Below are positions 55,625-64,000 of a stretch of 64,000 bases of DNA, one piece after another. Position 1 is the first letter of the stretch. Each line of letters begins with the position of its first letter. Source of the stretch: Saprospirales bacterium (GTDB taxonomy: Bacteria > Bacteroidota > Bacteroidia > Chitinophagales > Saprospiraceae); contig JADJBL010000006.1 in assembly GCA_016703765.1 (NCBI GenBank), positions 1-64,000 on the forward strand. Direction: 5' to 3'. Position numbers and translations under genes: made by a program. The notes under the pieces are model-generated. The model saw only the letters and a list, made by a program, of their open reading frames with translations, was not told the origin of the DNA and ran no database searches.

Positions 55625-55649
55625 ACGGTTGGGCGCCTTGCCCAACCGT
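55625..55649 (-). terminator. Hairpin after the AURKAIP1/COX24 gene
   Basis: ACGGTTGGGC and GCCCAACCGT form a ten-base perfect stem with a GCCTT loop, 2 bp past the stop at 55652. No strong T-run follows. Confidence 0.6.
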
Positions 55650-55651
55650 CA

Positions 55652-55747
55652 CTAGCGGTTCTTCTTCTTGTGGCGATTCTTGCGCAGGCGCTTTTTGCGC
55701 TTGTGCGTCGCGATCTTGTGCCGTTTCCGTTTTTTTCCGCAAGGCAT
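55652..55747 (-). CDS. AURKAIP1/COX24 domain ribosomal protein
   Basis: A 31-residue, extremely basic protein, MPCGKKRKRHKIATHKRKKR followed by LRKNRHKKKNR. The KKRKRHK(M/I)ATHK core is diagnostic of the bacterial AURKAIP1/COX24 family, related to mitochondrial mS38, and the protein is expected to be part of the small ribosomal subunit. The gene ends at TAG (complement of 55652-55654). It lies between rng and a TPR gene, all on the minus strand. Confidence 0.88.
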   Translation of the reverse strand: MPCGKKRKRHKIATHKRKKRLRKNRHKKKNR

Positions 55748-55775
55748 ATTATCAAATTTTATAAGTCAGTAAAAA

Positions 55776-56561
55776 TCAATTCGTTTGTTCACATTTAGCC
55801 CGGCAATCAGCCGCTTTCTGCTGGTCGCCGCTTTCCTGGTAGGCCTGACCCAACAGGCACCAGGCGTTTCGGTTGCCCGGGTCGAGGGTCGTCACCCGGT
55901 TCAGTCTTTCTATCGCCCGCTCCCATTGCCCCGTCCGGATAGCTAGCCGTCCGAGCTGGAAGAGCACGGAGGGATTGTCGGGGTTTTTCTCATCCAGGTC
56001 CCGCAACATCAGGATTCCTTTCATCGGGTTGTCGGAGGGAGGAAAATCCGCATAGGTCAGGGCGAGGTTGATCCGATGAGTTAACTCATTTGGGTCCAAT
56101 GATATTGCGCTTTCAAATGCCTTGAGGGCTCTTGCCGCACAAAACTCCCTTACCTTGCCTTCTTCCGATTGCTGGGCGCAGAGCGCGTACGTCGTACCCG
56201 CGATGCCCCAGGCCTCCGCTTTGCCTTCCAGGTTTGCTGCTTCTTCAGCATAAAACCCGGCTAACGCCGTTTCGTTCAATTCATACCATTTTCCGGACAG
56301 GGATTTAAAGGTCTGAACCCTTGCCGAATCGGTTTTGGCTGCTTCCAGTTCCGCTTCCAGCGGCAGGATGGCGCTCATTCCCCGGGAGTCTATCCGGTCT
56401 TTCGCCTCTGCCAGGAGGGTGGTGATATCGGTCTGCTCCATCGTAAAGGCCCTCGACTTTTCGATGGCTTTTTGAGATGGAGGTTTGGTTTCACAGGTAA
56501 AATACAACAACAGGAACAACCCGGCGGCCGATGCCAAAACTGCGATCTGTAACTTGCTCAT
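55776..56561 (-). CDS. Tetratricopeptide repeat protein, membrane-anchored
   Basis: A 261-residue protein with an N-terminal helix (LQIAVLASAAGLFLLLYFTC) that may be a signal anchor or lipobox-like (FTCE). The C-terminal half has TPR units (ALKAFESAISLDPNELTHRI, PSVLFQLGRLAIRTGQWERA, RNAWCLLGQAYQESGDQQKA). TPRs suggest protein-protein interaction at the membrane. It lies 26 bp downstream of the HU gene and is likely cotranscribed. No specific partner is known. Confidence 0.85.
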   Translation of the reverse strand: MSKLQIAVLASAAGLFLLLYFTCETKPPSQKAIEKSRAFTMEQTDITTLLAEAKDRIDSRGMSAILPLEAELEAAKTDSARVQTFKSLSGKWYELNETALAGFYAEEAANLEGKAEAWGIAGTTYALCAQQSEEGKVREFCAARALKAFESAISLDPNELTHRINLALTYADFPPSDNPMKGILMLRDLDEKNPDNPSVLFQLGRLAIRTGQWERAIERLNRVTTLDPGNRNAWCLLGQAYQESGDQQKAADCRAKCEQTN

Positions 56562-56587
56562 AAGTCGCCCGGGTTAAACGGAAGCCA

Positions 56588-56899
56588 TTAATCTTCGTGT
56601 TCTTCCTGGGGCAGGGCTGTAACTTTATCCTTTACTTGCTCTACGAATACCTTGGCGGGTTTGAACGCCGGAATGTAGTGCTCCGGGATCTCAATGGCCA
56701 GGTTGCGCTTGATATGGCGGCCGATCTTTTTGGCCCTCCGCTTGATAATAAAGCTGCCGAACCCGCGAATATATACGTTCTCGCCTTCAGCCAACGAGTT
56801 TTTTACTTCCTTGAAAAAGGCTTCCAGTGTAACAAGCACATCCACCTTGGGGACGCCTGTTTTCTCCGAAATCGCAGTTACCAGATCGGCTTTTCTCAT
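56588..56899 (-). CDS. HU/IHF-family DNA-binding protein
   Basis: A 103-residue nucleoid protein. The family helix-turn-helix start MRKADLVTAISEKTGVPKVD and the DNA-binding arm GENVYIRGFGSFIIKRRAKK with HYIPAFKPAK are clear. A 13-residue acidic C-terminal tail (ending QEEHED) is longer than in E. coli HU. It would bend DNA. It starts the minus-strand run HU-TPR-COX24-rng. Confidence 0.93.
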   Translation of the reverse strand: MRKADLVTAISEKTGVPKVDVLVTLEAFFKEVKNSLAEGENVYIRGFGSFIIKRRAKKIGRHIKRNLAIEIPEHYIPAFKPAKVFVEQVKDKVTALPQEEHED

Positions 56900-57216
56900 C
56901 GTTAATCGTTGATTTATAAAAGATTATATAGCTTTTCCCTTCCACTAAGGAGTTGCAAATTTCTAAATTTTTTGCTTAAAAGGGAATAAGTGGCCTACTT
57001 ATTTTTCATTTTTTTCTAGTACTCAAACCTTTATAGGCAGTTTGCGGGCAATTGATATCTTTGCACTGGCTTTGGCGACCGGCATAGCCGCTTCGACGCC
57101 AACCTCAGGTCGGGGGCCCCCCTTTTGTTTGTTTAAAAATTTTTTGTTGAATAATTTTTTTTTAAAAAAATATTTGGGATTAAAACAAACTCAAAACTTA
57201 TAAACTCATTCACTCT
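56900..57216. other. Intergenic region with divergent promoters and a structured leader
   Basis: No protein gene is seen in these 317 bp. It holds the yicC promoter element at 57056, then a GC-rich leader with nested hairpins (GGCG/CGCC around CGGC-ATA-GCCG, about 57074-57106), a GGGGGCCCCCC run ending in TTTTG (57111-57127), and an AT-rich stretch before the yicC start. The HU promoter should lie near its left end. Confidence 0.5.
57056..57063 (+). promoter_or_regulatory. Putative -7 promoter element (TATCTTTG)
   Basis: Exact TAnnTTTG match with GCAC downstream, 153 bp before the yicC start, which implies a long leader transcript of about 145 nt. Confidence 0.55.
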
Positions 57217-58092
57217 ATGCTCTATTCCATGACAGGCTTTGGCCGGGCGGGCGGCACCATTTCCCAGAAATCGATCTCGGTCGAGGTGCGCTCCCTGAAC
57301 AGCAAGTTCAACGATCTTCGATTCAAGATCCCCCAAAACTTCAAGGAGCGGGAGCACGAGCTTCGCCGCACGGTCATCGACCGCACGGAAAGGGGCAAGA
57401 TCGATGTGAATGTGGAGGTCAAGTCCCTGCTCGGGGAAGACGCCTACGGTATCAACGGCCCGCTTTTCCGCAAATACTACCGCGAGATCAGTGAAATATC
57501 CCGCGAACTGGCTATCCCGGAAGGGGATATCGTCCAGACCATCCTGCGCATTCCCAACGTGGTGTCGAGCGAGGATGGGGAGCTCAGCGAATCGGAGTGG
57601 GAGTCGGTCATGGCTGTGCTGAACGAAGCCCTCGACCGCTTCGACGAGTTTCGCCTGCAGGAAGGCGCCGCCCTGGAGGTCGACCTCACCGCCCGGATCG
57701 TGAGCATCCGCGAGTTGCTGCTGCGGGTGCCCCCTTTTGAAACGGACCGCATCGACCGGCTCCGGCAGCGCCTCCGCCAAAACCTCGACGAGTTTTTGGG
57801 AAAGGATAATGTCGACGAAAACCGCTTCGAGCAGGAAGTGCTATTTTATCTCGAAAAGATGGATATCTCCGAGGAAAAGATGCGGCTCGAGCAGCATTGC
57901 ATTTTCTTCCTCGAACAATTGGAGGTCAAGGGGATGACGAAAGGCCGCAAACTCAGTTTCATCAGCCAGGAAATGGGCCGGGAGATCAATACCCTGGGGG
58001 CGAAAGCCTATTCGGCCGATATCCAGCGCCTGGTGGTGGCCATGAAGGACGAACTGGAAAAGATCAAAGAACAGATTGCAAACGTTCTGTAG
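57217..58092 (+). CDS. yicC: YicC family endoribonuclease-like protein
   Basis: A 291-residue YicC homologue. The start MLYSMTGFGRAGG is diagnostic; EVRSLNSKFNDLRFKIPQNF and the C-terminal TLGAKAYSADIQRLVVAMK with ELEKIKEQIANVL are conserved. E. coli YicC is an endoribonuclease involved in small RNA turnover. It precedes gmk by 24 bp, a conserved arrangement. Confidence 0.95.
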   Translation: MLYSMTGFGRAGGTISQKSISVEVRSLNSKFNDLRFKIPQNFKEREHELRRTVIDRTERGKIDVNVEVKSLLGEDAYGINGPLFRKYYREISEISRELAIPEGDIVQTILRIPNVVSSEDGELSESEWESVMAVLNEALDRFDEFRLQEGAALEVDLTARIVSIRELLLRVPPFETDRIDRLRQRLRQNLDEFLGKDNVDENRFEQEVLFYLEKMDISEEKMRLEQHCIFFLEQLEVKGMTKGRKLSFISQEMGREINTLGAKAYSADIQRLVVAMKDELEKIKEQIANVL

Positions 58093-58116
58093 AGACGCGG
58101 CCGGCCAAAATTTGGA

Positions 58117-58701
58117 ATGGAGAAAACTTTCGAAGGAAAATTATTGATCATTACGGCTCCCTCGGGGGCGGGTAAAACGACGATCGTACACCACCTGTTG
58201 GACACCTTCCCGCAATTGGCCTTTTCGGTCTCTGCGACCAGCAGGGCCCTGCGCGTCAACGAACGGGAAGGCCGCGACTATTACCACCTCCCCGCCGGCC
58301 GCTTTCAGGAGCTGATCGCCGAGGGCGCCTTTCTGGAATGGCAGGAGGTGTATGCCGGCCAGTATTACGGCACTCTTCTCAGCGAGGTGGACCGGCTCTG
58401 GGCCGCGGGCAAGCATATCGTGTTCGATATCGACGTGAAGGGGGCCCTGAACCTGAAGGAAAATTTCCCGGAGCGCACGCTCTCCATATTTATCAAGCCG
58501 CCTTCCCGGGAGGTGCTAACCGAGCGCTTGCGCAACCGGAAGACGGAGTCGCCGGAGCAATTGCAGAAGCGGATCGAGAAGGCGGAACTGGAGCTGGGCT
58601 TCGAGAACCAATTCGACGTCGTGTTGGTTAATGATGTGTTGGAACGCGCCCTGCGGGAAGCCGAACGGATTGTATCCGGTTTTTTGGGCATCGAAAGATG
58701 A
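58117..58701 (+). CDS. gmk: Guanylate kinase
   Basis: A 194-residue enzyme phosphorylating GMP to GDP. Features are the P-loop LIITAPSGAGKTTIVHHLL, the GMP site in SATSRALRVNEREGRDYYHL, and VDRLWAAGKHIVFDIDVKGA. Length is standard. It lies in the yicC-gmk-apaG run. Confidence 0.96.
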   Translation: MEKTFEGKLLIITAPSGAGKTTIVHHLLDTFPQLAFSVSATSRALRVNEREGRDYYHLPAGRFQELIAEGAFLEWQEVYAGQYYGTLLSEVDRLWAAGKHIVFDIDVKGALNLKENFPERTLSIFIKPPSREVLTERLRNRKTESPEQLQKRIEKAELELGFENQFDVVLVNDVLERALREAERIVSGFLGIER

Positions 58702-58705
58702 TCTT

Positions 58706-59089
58706 ATGGAAACAATGACTACCAACGGAATCACCATCATCGTGGAGACCTTTTACCAGGCGGAGCACTCCCGTCCGCTGGAGCAGAAGTTCATTTTCGC
58801 CTATCGAGTCACGATTGAAAACCACAGTCCCGACACGGTACAGCTCCTTCGCCGCCATTGGTTTATCTTCGATTCCAGTGGCCTGAAGCGCGAAGTGGAA
58901 GGCGAGGGCGTGGTAGGCCTTCAGCCCGTGCTCGAACCCAACGAATCCCACCAATATACCTCCTGGTGCCCGCTCATGACCGAGCTGGGCAAAATGTACG
59001 GCGCCTTTTTGATGAAAAAATCCTCCGGAGCGCTCTTCGACGCCCGGATCCCGGAATTCAGGTTGGTGGCGCCGCAGAAGATGAATTAA
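58706..59089 (+). CDS. apaG: ApaG/CO2+-Mg2+ efflux-type domain protein
   Basis: A 127-residue fibronectin-III-like ApaG domain protein. Start ATG 58706 (METMTTNGITIIVETFYQAE) is 4 bp after the gmk stop. Signatures are FAYRVTIENHSPDTVQLLRR, HWFIFDSSG, EGVVGLQPVLEPNESHQYTS and YGAFLMKKSSGALFDARIPEF. Molecular role is not known; family members are linked to cation tolerance and to stress. It ends the operon. Confidence 0.92.
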   Translation: METMTTNGITIIVETFYQAEHSRPLEQKFIFAYRVTIENHSPDTVQLLRRHWFIFDSSGLKREVEGEGVVGLQPVLEPNESHQYTSWCPLMTELGKMYGAFLMKKSSGALFDARIPEFRLVAPQKMN

Positions 59090-59255
59090 CGGTAAAGCTG
59101 GAGGATGATTCCCTCCAGCGAAAATATGGAGAACGCCTGCAAAAATGCTAGAGTAAATATTCGCATCATAAAGAGGCTGCTGGACCTTCCCTGACATCCC
59201 CGAAGGCCAGGTATTGATTTAATCTTGTCCAAAACCAGCGCAATCCCTTCACCCC

Positions 59256-61431
59256 ATGCGGTATCTGTACACCCTCATCTTCACTCTGACCGCCATCGCA
59301 GGCTATTCCATCCCGCAAACCATTACGGACAACATCCACGTGGACCAATTCGGCTACCTCAACGAGGGCCGCAAGATCGCGGTTTTGTCCGATCCGGTGT
59401 CGGGGTATAATGCGGGCGAATCCTACACGCCGGGAAACGCCTTCGAGGTGAGGGACTGGTTTAGCGACGCGGTCGTTTTCTCGGGCGCTCCCGTGGCCTG
59501 GAACAACGGCCTGGTGCATTCGCAGAGCGGCGACAAATGCTGGTGGTTCGACTTTTCGGACTTTCAGGCCACGGGCTCCTACTACGTGCACGACGCAGAC
59601 AACAACGTCTCTTCGGGCCGCTTCGAAATAGGGCCCTGCGTGTATAGCGATGTCATGAAACAGGCCCTCCGCGTTTTTTTCTACCAGCGCTGCGGCATGG
59701 CGAAATCGACCGAATACGCCGGCTCCGCCTGGGCCGATGGCCCTTGCCACCTGGGTGCGCAACAGGATGTGCATTGCAAACCATATAACGATCCGGCAGG
59801 AGAGGAGCGCGACCTGCGCGGCGGCTGGCACGATGCGGGTGATTACAACAAGTACGTCAACTTTACCCTCGAACCCATGCTCGACTTGATGGACGCCTAC
59901 GAACGGAATCCGGCCTTGTGGACCGATGACTTTGATATCCCCGAGAGCGGCAACGGGATTGCGGACATCCTCGACGAAATCAAATACGAACTGGATTGGT
60001 TGCTCCGCATGCAAAACGGCGACGGAGGCGTGTTGTGTATCGTCGGTGCGACGAATTACAACACGGGCAGCCCGCCTTCGGCCGACGGGGAGAAGCGGGT
60101 GCACGGCCCGGCGACCACCTCTGCCTCATTCACCGCCGCCGCCCTCTTCGCAAGGGCCGCGGCGGTCTTTTCCGGGGCTTTTTCCGATCAGTTGAAAAAC
60201 GCCGCTCTTCTCGCCTGGACCTGGGCCAACGATCATCCCGGCGGCGTCTTCTACAATTCCGGGATCATCGTGTCGGGCGAGCAGGAATTATCTTCCGACG
60301 AGGCCTGGGCCCGGAAATTCATCGCCGCGGTTTACCTGTGGAAATTGACGGGCGCCGGAGAATACAAAGACTACGTGGACGCGCATTACGCTGAATCCCA
60401 CATGATGCAGTGGGGCTATGTGTATCCGTTTGAAAACGCGATGCAAAACGCATTGCTCGCCTACGCCGCATCTGCGGGCGCCGATCCGGTGGTCGGCGCC
60501 GACATTCAGGATACCTACATCCAATCCGTGCAATCCTCGAATGAAGACAACTGGGTGGCCTATGAAGACCAGATGGACCCATACGGGGCCTTCCTGCGGA
60601 GCGAAAACTACACTTGGGGCAGTCATACGACCAAATCGCGGGTGGCGCATATCTTCCAGAACATGATGTATTACGGCTTCAACCTGCTCGACGGCAATGC
60701 ATACGACCTGGCCGCGGAGGGATTTGTGCACTATTTTCACGGGGTGAACCCCAACGGCATTTGTTTTCTGACGAATATGGGCCCTTTCGGCGCGGAGCGC
60801 TCGTGCAACTCCATCTACCACGGTTGGTTTACCGACGGCAGCGCGCTATGGGACGAGGTGGGCACTTCGGCCCATGGCCCCGCGCCCGGCTACATGCCCG
60901 GTGGGGTCAATCCCACCTACGACACGGACGGATGCTGCCCGAACGGTTGCGGGAGCGCCCAAGCTAACGCCTTGTGCGATCCGGCGCTCGTAACGCCGCC
61001 CCTGGGTCAGCCGGTCCAAAAATCGTGGCGCGACTGGAATGCCGGCTGGCCGCAAAACTCCTGGACGGTGACCGAACCTGGCATTTACACCCAGGCGGCG
61101 TATATCAAAATGCTCGCGGAATTCCTCCCCGATGGCTGCCTCGAGCTGAGCTCCATAAATGAGTTTCCTGGCCGAGAAACGGCGCTTCGTTTGTCCCCCA
61201 ACCCCTGCGACGGGGAGTTGGCGTGGACGCATCGTGGTTGTCGCCGGGCCCAGGTTCGTTCAGCGTTTATAATTATTCGGGAGGAAGATACTTGCAGGGG
61301 ATGTTGAAAATGGAAGTGGCGAATCTGTGTTGTTGCTGGATGTTTCAGGGCTGGTGAACGGCATTTATTTTTTGCGGGTGGAGAACAGGGGGGCGGTGAG
61401 GGCTGGGAGGTTTGTGGTGTGGCGTAAATAA
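59256..61431 (+). pseudogene. Secreted GH9 cellulase with T9SS sorting domain, frameshifts near the 3' end
   Basis: A signal peptide (MRYLYTLIFTLTAIAGYS) leads to an Ig-like N-terminal cellulase domain (HVDQFGYLNEGRKIAVL) and a GH9 catalytic domain: catalytic-base region RGGWHDAGDYNKYVNF near residues 190-205, VNPNGICFLTNMGPFG, and the acid in WTVTEPGIYTQAAYIKML near 605. GH9 enzymes cut beta-1,4-glucans. The first frame stops at 61307 shortly after LSPNPCDGELA, the start of a sorting domain. The sorting domain continues in other frames: DASWLSPGPGSFSVYNYSG, then RKILAGDVENGSGESVLLLD and GLVNGIYFLRVENRGAVRAG with a stop at 61429-61431. One missing base at about 61223 and one at 61279-61281 would repair it. 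The enzyme was probably exported to the cell surface or medium. Confidence 0.88.
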
Positions 61432-61523
61432 CCCTGGTTTCGACCTCGCCCTTCCAGGGGTACCGTTGGCCTCGGGCACTGCGCCCGGAAGCGGTAAATT
61501 GAATGGAATAACAAAAAACCTGT

Positions 61524-61926
61524 ATGGAAATCTTTAAAGTCCAAAACTCAGTTGACCCGGGTGATCGGTTACCTCAACCAGCAAATGGACACCTATGTAG
61601 GCGATGGAAGGGAGGAGTGCCTGCCCAGGATAGACAAATACCTCTATAAGCACCTCATTACACCGGAGTTTCAGGAACAGGTGTTTTTGCCGCTATTGGC
61701 GTATATCGGAAAAACATTTATTGCCAACCGGGGTGGCGAATGGGTCATGTTGTACGATGAAGCATCCGATCATTGGCTGCCGGATATCCGCCAAACTGAC
61801 GGAGAAATGAAGATGCTGTATCATCCAATCTCTCTGATCCTCGATCCGGATGAAGGTCATGGTATCTGTATACCGATGAAAGTGGTATATCAGCATCGCG
61901 CGTCGAATCCTGAATCATGGGATTAA
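61524..61926 (+). CDS. Hypothetical protein, probable frameshift at the start
   Basis: The main frame is open from 61552 (TTG) to 61926, 124 residues: TRVIGYLNQQMDTYVGDGRE and, later, FIANRGGEWVMLYDEASDHW. Upstream, ATG 61524 starts MEIFK in another frame; skipping one base at about 61539 gives MEIFKSKTQLTRVIGYLNQQ, a smoother N-terminus. The protein is soluble and mixed alpha/beta, and I do not recognise a family. It lies between the cellulase and the convergent RidA gene, whose stop is 4 bp away. Confidence 0.55.
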
Positions 61927-61929
61927 GGA

Positions 61930-62355
61930 TTACGGGAAAACCGCAATACATTTCAACTCGATCGCGATCGGCGTGGGCAAACTATCGATGCCCAGGGTCG
62001 TGCGGCAAGGCTGGTTGTCCGCGAAATACTCGGCGTAGATGCGGTTATAAGTATGGAAATCGCGCTGCATATTGGTGAGGAAGACCGTCACGTCCACCAG
62101 GTCCTCCCAGCGGGCGCCGCTGGCTTCGAGCACGGCCCGCACGTTTTGAAACACAGAGTGGCACTGGGCCTCGAAATCGAATTCCACAAAATTTCCCGCA
62201 GGGCTTTGCTTCAGTCCCGGCACTCCGTCGGTCGCCGGGTCGCGCGGACCGATACCGGAGAGGAACAGCAAATTGCCCACGCGGCGGGCATGGGGGTAGA
62301 GGCCCACCGGTTTGGGGGCTTTCGGGGCGTCGATGCGTTGATTTTTTTCTGGCAT
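61930..62355 (-). CDS. RidA family protein
   Basis: A 141-residue member of the RidA/YjgF family. Typical stretches are VGLYPHARRVGNLLFLSGIG, QCHSVFQNVRAVLEASG, WEDLVDVTVFLTNMQRDF and CRTTLGIDSLPTPIAIELKC. RidA proteins hydrolyse reactive enamine and imine intermediates; the arginine in the CRTTLG region matches the key site. The 15-residue N-terminal extension (PEKNQRIDAPKAPKP) resembles subfamilies that act on aminomuconate-type or other substrates, which is not established. Confidence 0.9.
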   Translation of the reverse strand: MPEKNQRIDAPKAPKPVGLYPHARRVGNLLFLSGIGPRDPATDGVPGLKQSPAGNFVEFDFEAQCHSVFQNVRAVLEASGARWEDLVDVTVFLTNMQRDFHTYNRIYAEYFADNQPCRTTLGIDSLPTPIAIELKCIAVFP

Positions 62356-62495
62356 AGGAAGCGCGTCTTGGTTTCTGTCCCGAAGTTAATATCCTTCCCC
62401 CCGTTCGTATACCCTTTTCATCATTTGGTTGAAATTTCCAGCCCTATATTAAACTTAAGCCCCGTCTTTTCGTTCCTATCCCAAATTCCAGCCCC

Positions 62496-64000
62496 ATGAA
62501 AATGATCCGGAGGTCAGCCTTGTTATGGCCTTTTTTGTTTGCGACCATCAGCGCCTTTTCCCAACAAAAATTCACCATCAGCGGCGTTATTTCAGATGCC
62601 GATAACGGCGAAACCCTTATCGGGGCTACCGTTTTCACCCCTACCTCCGGCGCAGGCGCCAGCACCAACGAATACGGTTTCTACTCCCTGACCATCCCCG
62701 GAGGCGACTCGGTGACCCTGGAGTATAGCTACGTGGGCTTCCAAAACGAGATCCGCACCCTTTTTCTCGATAAAAATATCACCCTCGACGTAGAACTGGG
62801 CTCCGGCGTACAACTCACCGAAGTGGTCGTCAAGGCCAATTCTTACCGCGAACAGATCCAGTCCACCGAAATGAGCGTGGCGACCATCTCCATGCGCGAT
62901 GTAAAAGCCCTGCCCCTGTTGCTCGGCGAGGCCGACATCATCAAGGCCATACAGCTCCAGCCCGGCATCCCATCGGGTGCGGAAGGCACCACCGGCCTGT
63001 ACGTGCGGGGCGGCGCCACCGACCAAAACCTCATCGTGCTGGACGAAGCCCTGGTCTACAACTCCAACCACCTCTTCGGTTTTTTCAGCACCTTCAACTC
63101 CGACGCCGTCAAGGACGTAAAACTCTACAAAGGGGGATTCCCCGCTCAATACGGCGGACGCCTCTCCTCGGTCATCGACGTAAAACTGAAAGAGGGGAAT
63201 AACAAAGAATTTGCAGGCCAGGGCGGAATCGGCCTGATCGCCTCCCGCCTGACCCTGGAAGGACCGATCCAAAAGGGAAAATCCTCCTTTATCGTGTCCG
63301 GCCGCCGCACCTATTTCGACCTGATCACCCGCCAGATCAACAATGCCAGCGAGGACAAGGAGAATTACAACCCCATTCCCGATTACTATTTCTACGACCT
63401 CAACGCAAAACTCAACTTCGAACTGGGCCCCAAAGACCGAATCTACCTCAGCGGCTACTTCGGCCGCGACGTATTCGGCTTCGACGGCGGCTTTTTCAAT
63501 TTCGACTTTTATTGGGGCAACGTCACCGGCACCGCCCGATGGAACCACATCTTTCACCCCAAACTGTTCTCTAACACTACTGTTACGTTTTCCAATTACA
63601 AATACAACATCAGCAACCAGTTCAACGAGTTTTCCTTCGAACTGGGCTCCGACATACAGGACGTCAACCTGAAGACCGATTTTTATTACTCTCCCAACAA
63701 TGACCACGTCGTGCGCTTTGGCGCCAATGCCACCTATCACCAGTTTACGGTGGGCCGCCTGAAGGCCGGCAGTGAGGGAGGAGACATCGCTTTCCAGGCC
63801 GGACAGGACTTCGACGGAACCGAGATGGGCATTTATGTTTCGGACGAATGGAAAGCCTCCGAGCGCTTCGCCATCAACGCCGGCCTCCGCCTGAGCGGCT
63901 TTTTGAACGACAGCACCTTTTATTACGGCATCGAGCCCCGCCTGGCAACCGTCTATAACGTGAGCGACCTGTTTTCGGTGAAAGCCAGCTACGCCCGCAT
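62496..64000 (+). CDS. TonB-dependent receptor with carboxypeptidase-like N-terminal domain (partial)
   Basis: Starts at ATG 62496 with a signal peptide (ALLWPFLFATISAFSQQ) and continues past the window edge; 501 codons are visible. Residues about 25-110 form a carboxypeptidase-D-regulatory-like domain (GVISDADNGETLIGATVFTP). The plug domain follows (LLLGEADIIKAIQLQPGIPS, GLYVRGGATDQNLIVLDEAL, GGFPAQYGGRLSSVIDVKLK), then the barrel begins (LTLEGPIQKGKSSFIVSGRR). It would import large substrates or metal complexes across the outer membrane. No SusD-like gene is visible downstream because the window ends. The substrate is unknown. Confidence 0.93.
   Translation, partial: MKMIRRSALLWPFLFATISAFSQQKFTISGVISDADNGETLIGATVFTPTSGAGASTNEYGFYSLTIPGGDSVTLEYSYVGFQNEIRTLFLDKNITLDVELGSGVQLTEVVVKANSYREQIQSTEMSVATISMRDVKALPLLLGEADIIKAIQLQPGIPSGAEGTTGLYVRGGATDQNLIVLDEALVYNSNHLFGFFSTFNSDAVKDVKLYKGGFPAQYGGRLSSVIDVKLKEGNNKEFAGQGGIGLIASRLTLEGPIQKGKSSFIVSGRRTYFDLITRQINNASEDKENYNPIPDYYFYDLNAKLNFELGPKDRIYLSGYFGRDVFGFDGGFFNFDFYWGNVTGTARWNHIFHPKLFSNTTVTFSNYKYNISNQFNEFSFELGSDIQDVNLKTDFYYSPNNDHVVRFGANATYHQFTVGRLKAGSEGGDIAFQAGQDFDGTEMGIYVSDEWKASERFAINAGLRLSGFLNDSTFYYGIEPRLATVYNVSDLFSVKASYAR

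Noticed and set aside
59097..59119. Hairpin after apaG as a terminator
   Set aside because: The eight-base stem GCTGGAGG/CCTCCAGC has no T-run after it, so I did not list it as a supported terminator.

Overview
The window reads as chromosomal DNA of a free-living member of the phylum Bacteroidota, most likely class Saprospiria (Lewinella/Haliscomenobacter-like). This rests on type IX secretion (T9SS) C-terminal sorting domains, PorP/SprF and PorE-like proteins, lineage-typical small families (THX, AURKAIP1/COX24, DUF2480, DUF6427), the Bacteroidota promoter motif TAnnTTTG upstream of several genes, and the absence of obvious Shine-Dalgarno sequences. The taxonomic call is an inference from gene content. 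No rRNA, tRNA, CRISPR array or transposase was seen.

Layout. 1-15750: three very large secreted, multidomain T9SS proteins. Two are a recent tandem duplication (the first copy enters at the left edge and is full of indels); the third is a diverged paralogue. A small exported protein lies between the duplicates. 15750-22457: terminator hairpins, molybdenum cofactor genes moeA-moaC, a palindrome cluster, a divergent pair of CotH-like exported proteins, a receiver-CRP regulator, and a ytfI/ytfJ-like pair. 22458-31949: housekeeping and accessory enzymes (P-loop protein, methyltransferase, CBS/CorC membrane protein, acyl-ACP thioesterase, GH3-family protein, SDR, Nudix, GT9 glycosyltransferase), the tiny ribosomal protein THX, and two small exported proteins. 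32123-36326: PorP/SprF, a PorE-like OmpA protein, DUF1573 and PnuC. 36472-42653: complete Na+-translocating NADH:quinone reductase operon nqrABCDEF. 42698-50016: a second OmpA/PD40 protein, scpB, DUF2480, a lytic transglycosylase and DsbD. 50099-59089: purQ, DUF6427, pth, a glycosyltransferase, RNase G, AURKAIP1/COX24 protein, TPR protein, HU, yicC-gmk, apaG. 59256-64000: a secreted GH9 cellulase, a small hypothetical, RidA, and the start of a TonB-dependent receptor.

How it fits together. The envelope theme dominates: giant calcium-site-bearing surface proteins and the cellulase carry T9SS sorting signals, and PorP/SprF with OmpA/PD40 proteins are the kind of partners that attach such cargo to the outer membrane. 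DsbD could supply reducing power for the many cysteines in exported proteins, and Na+-NQR indicates a sodium-based respiratory economy.

Two properties run across the window. First, many intergenic regions hold long low-complexity inverted repeats of at least three unrelated sequence families; one family contains the stop codons of the flanking genes. Second, at least eight genes or gene pairs are interrupted by single-base frameshifts, mostly in or next to short homopolymers, with family motifs continuing in the next frame. This points to sequence error or draft assembly as the first explanation, and products are described here as if repaired.
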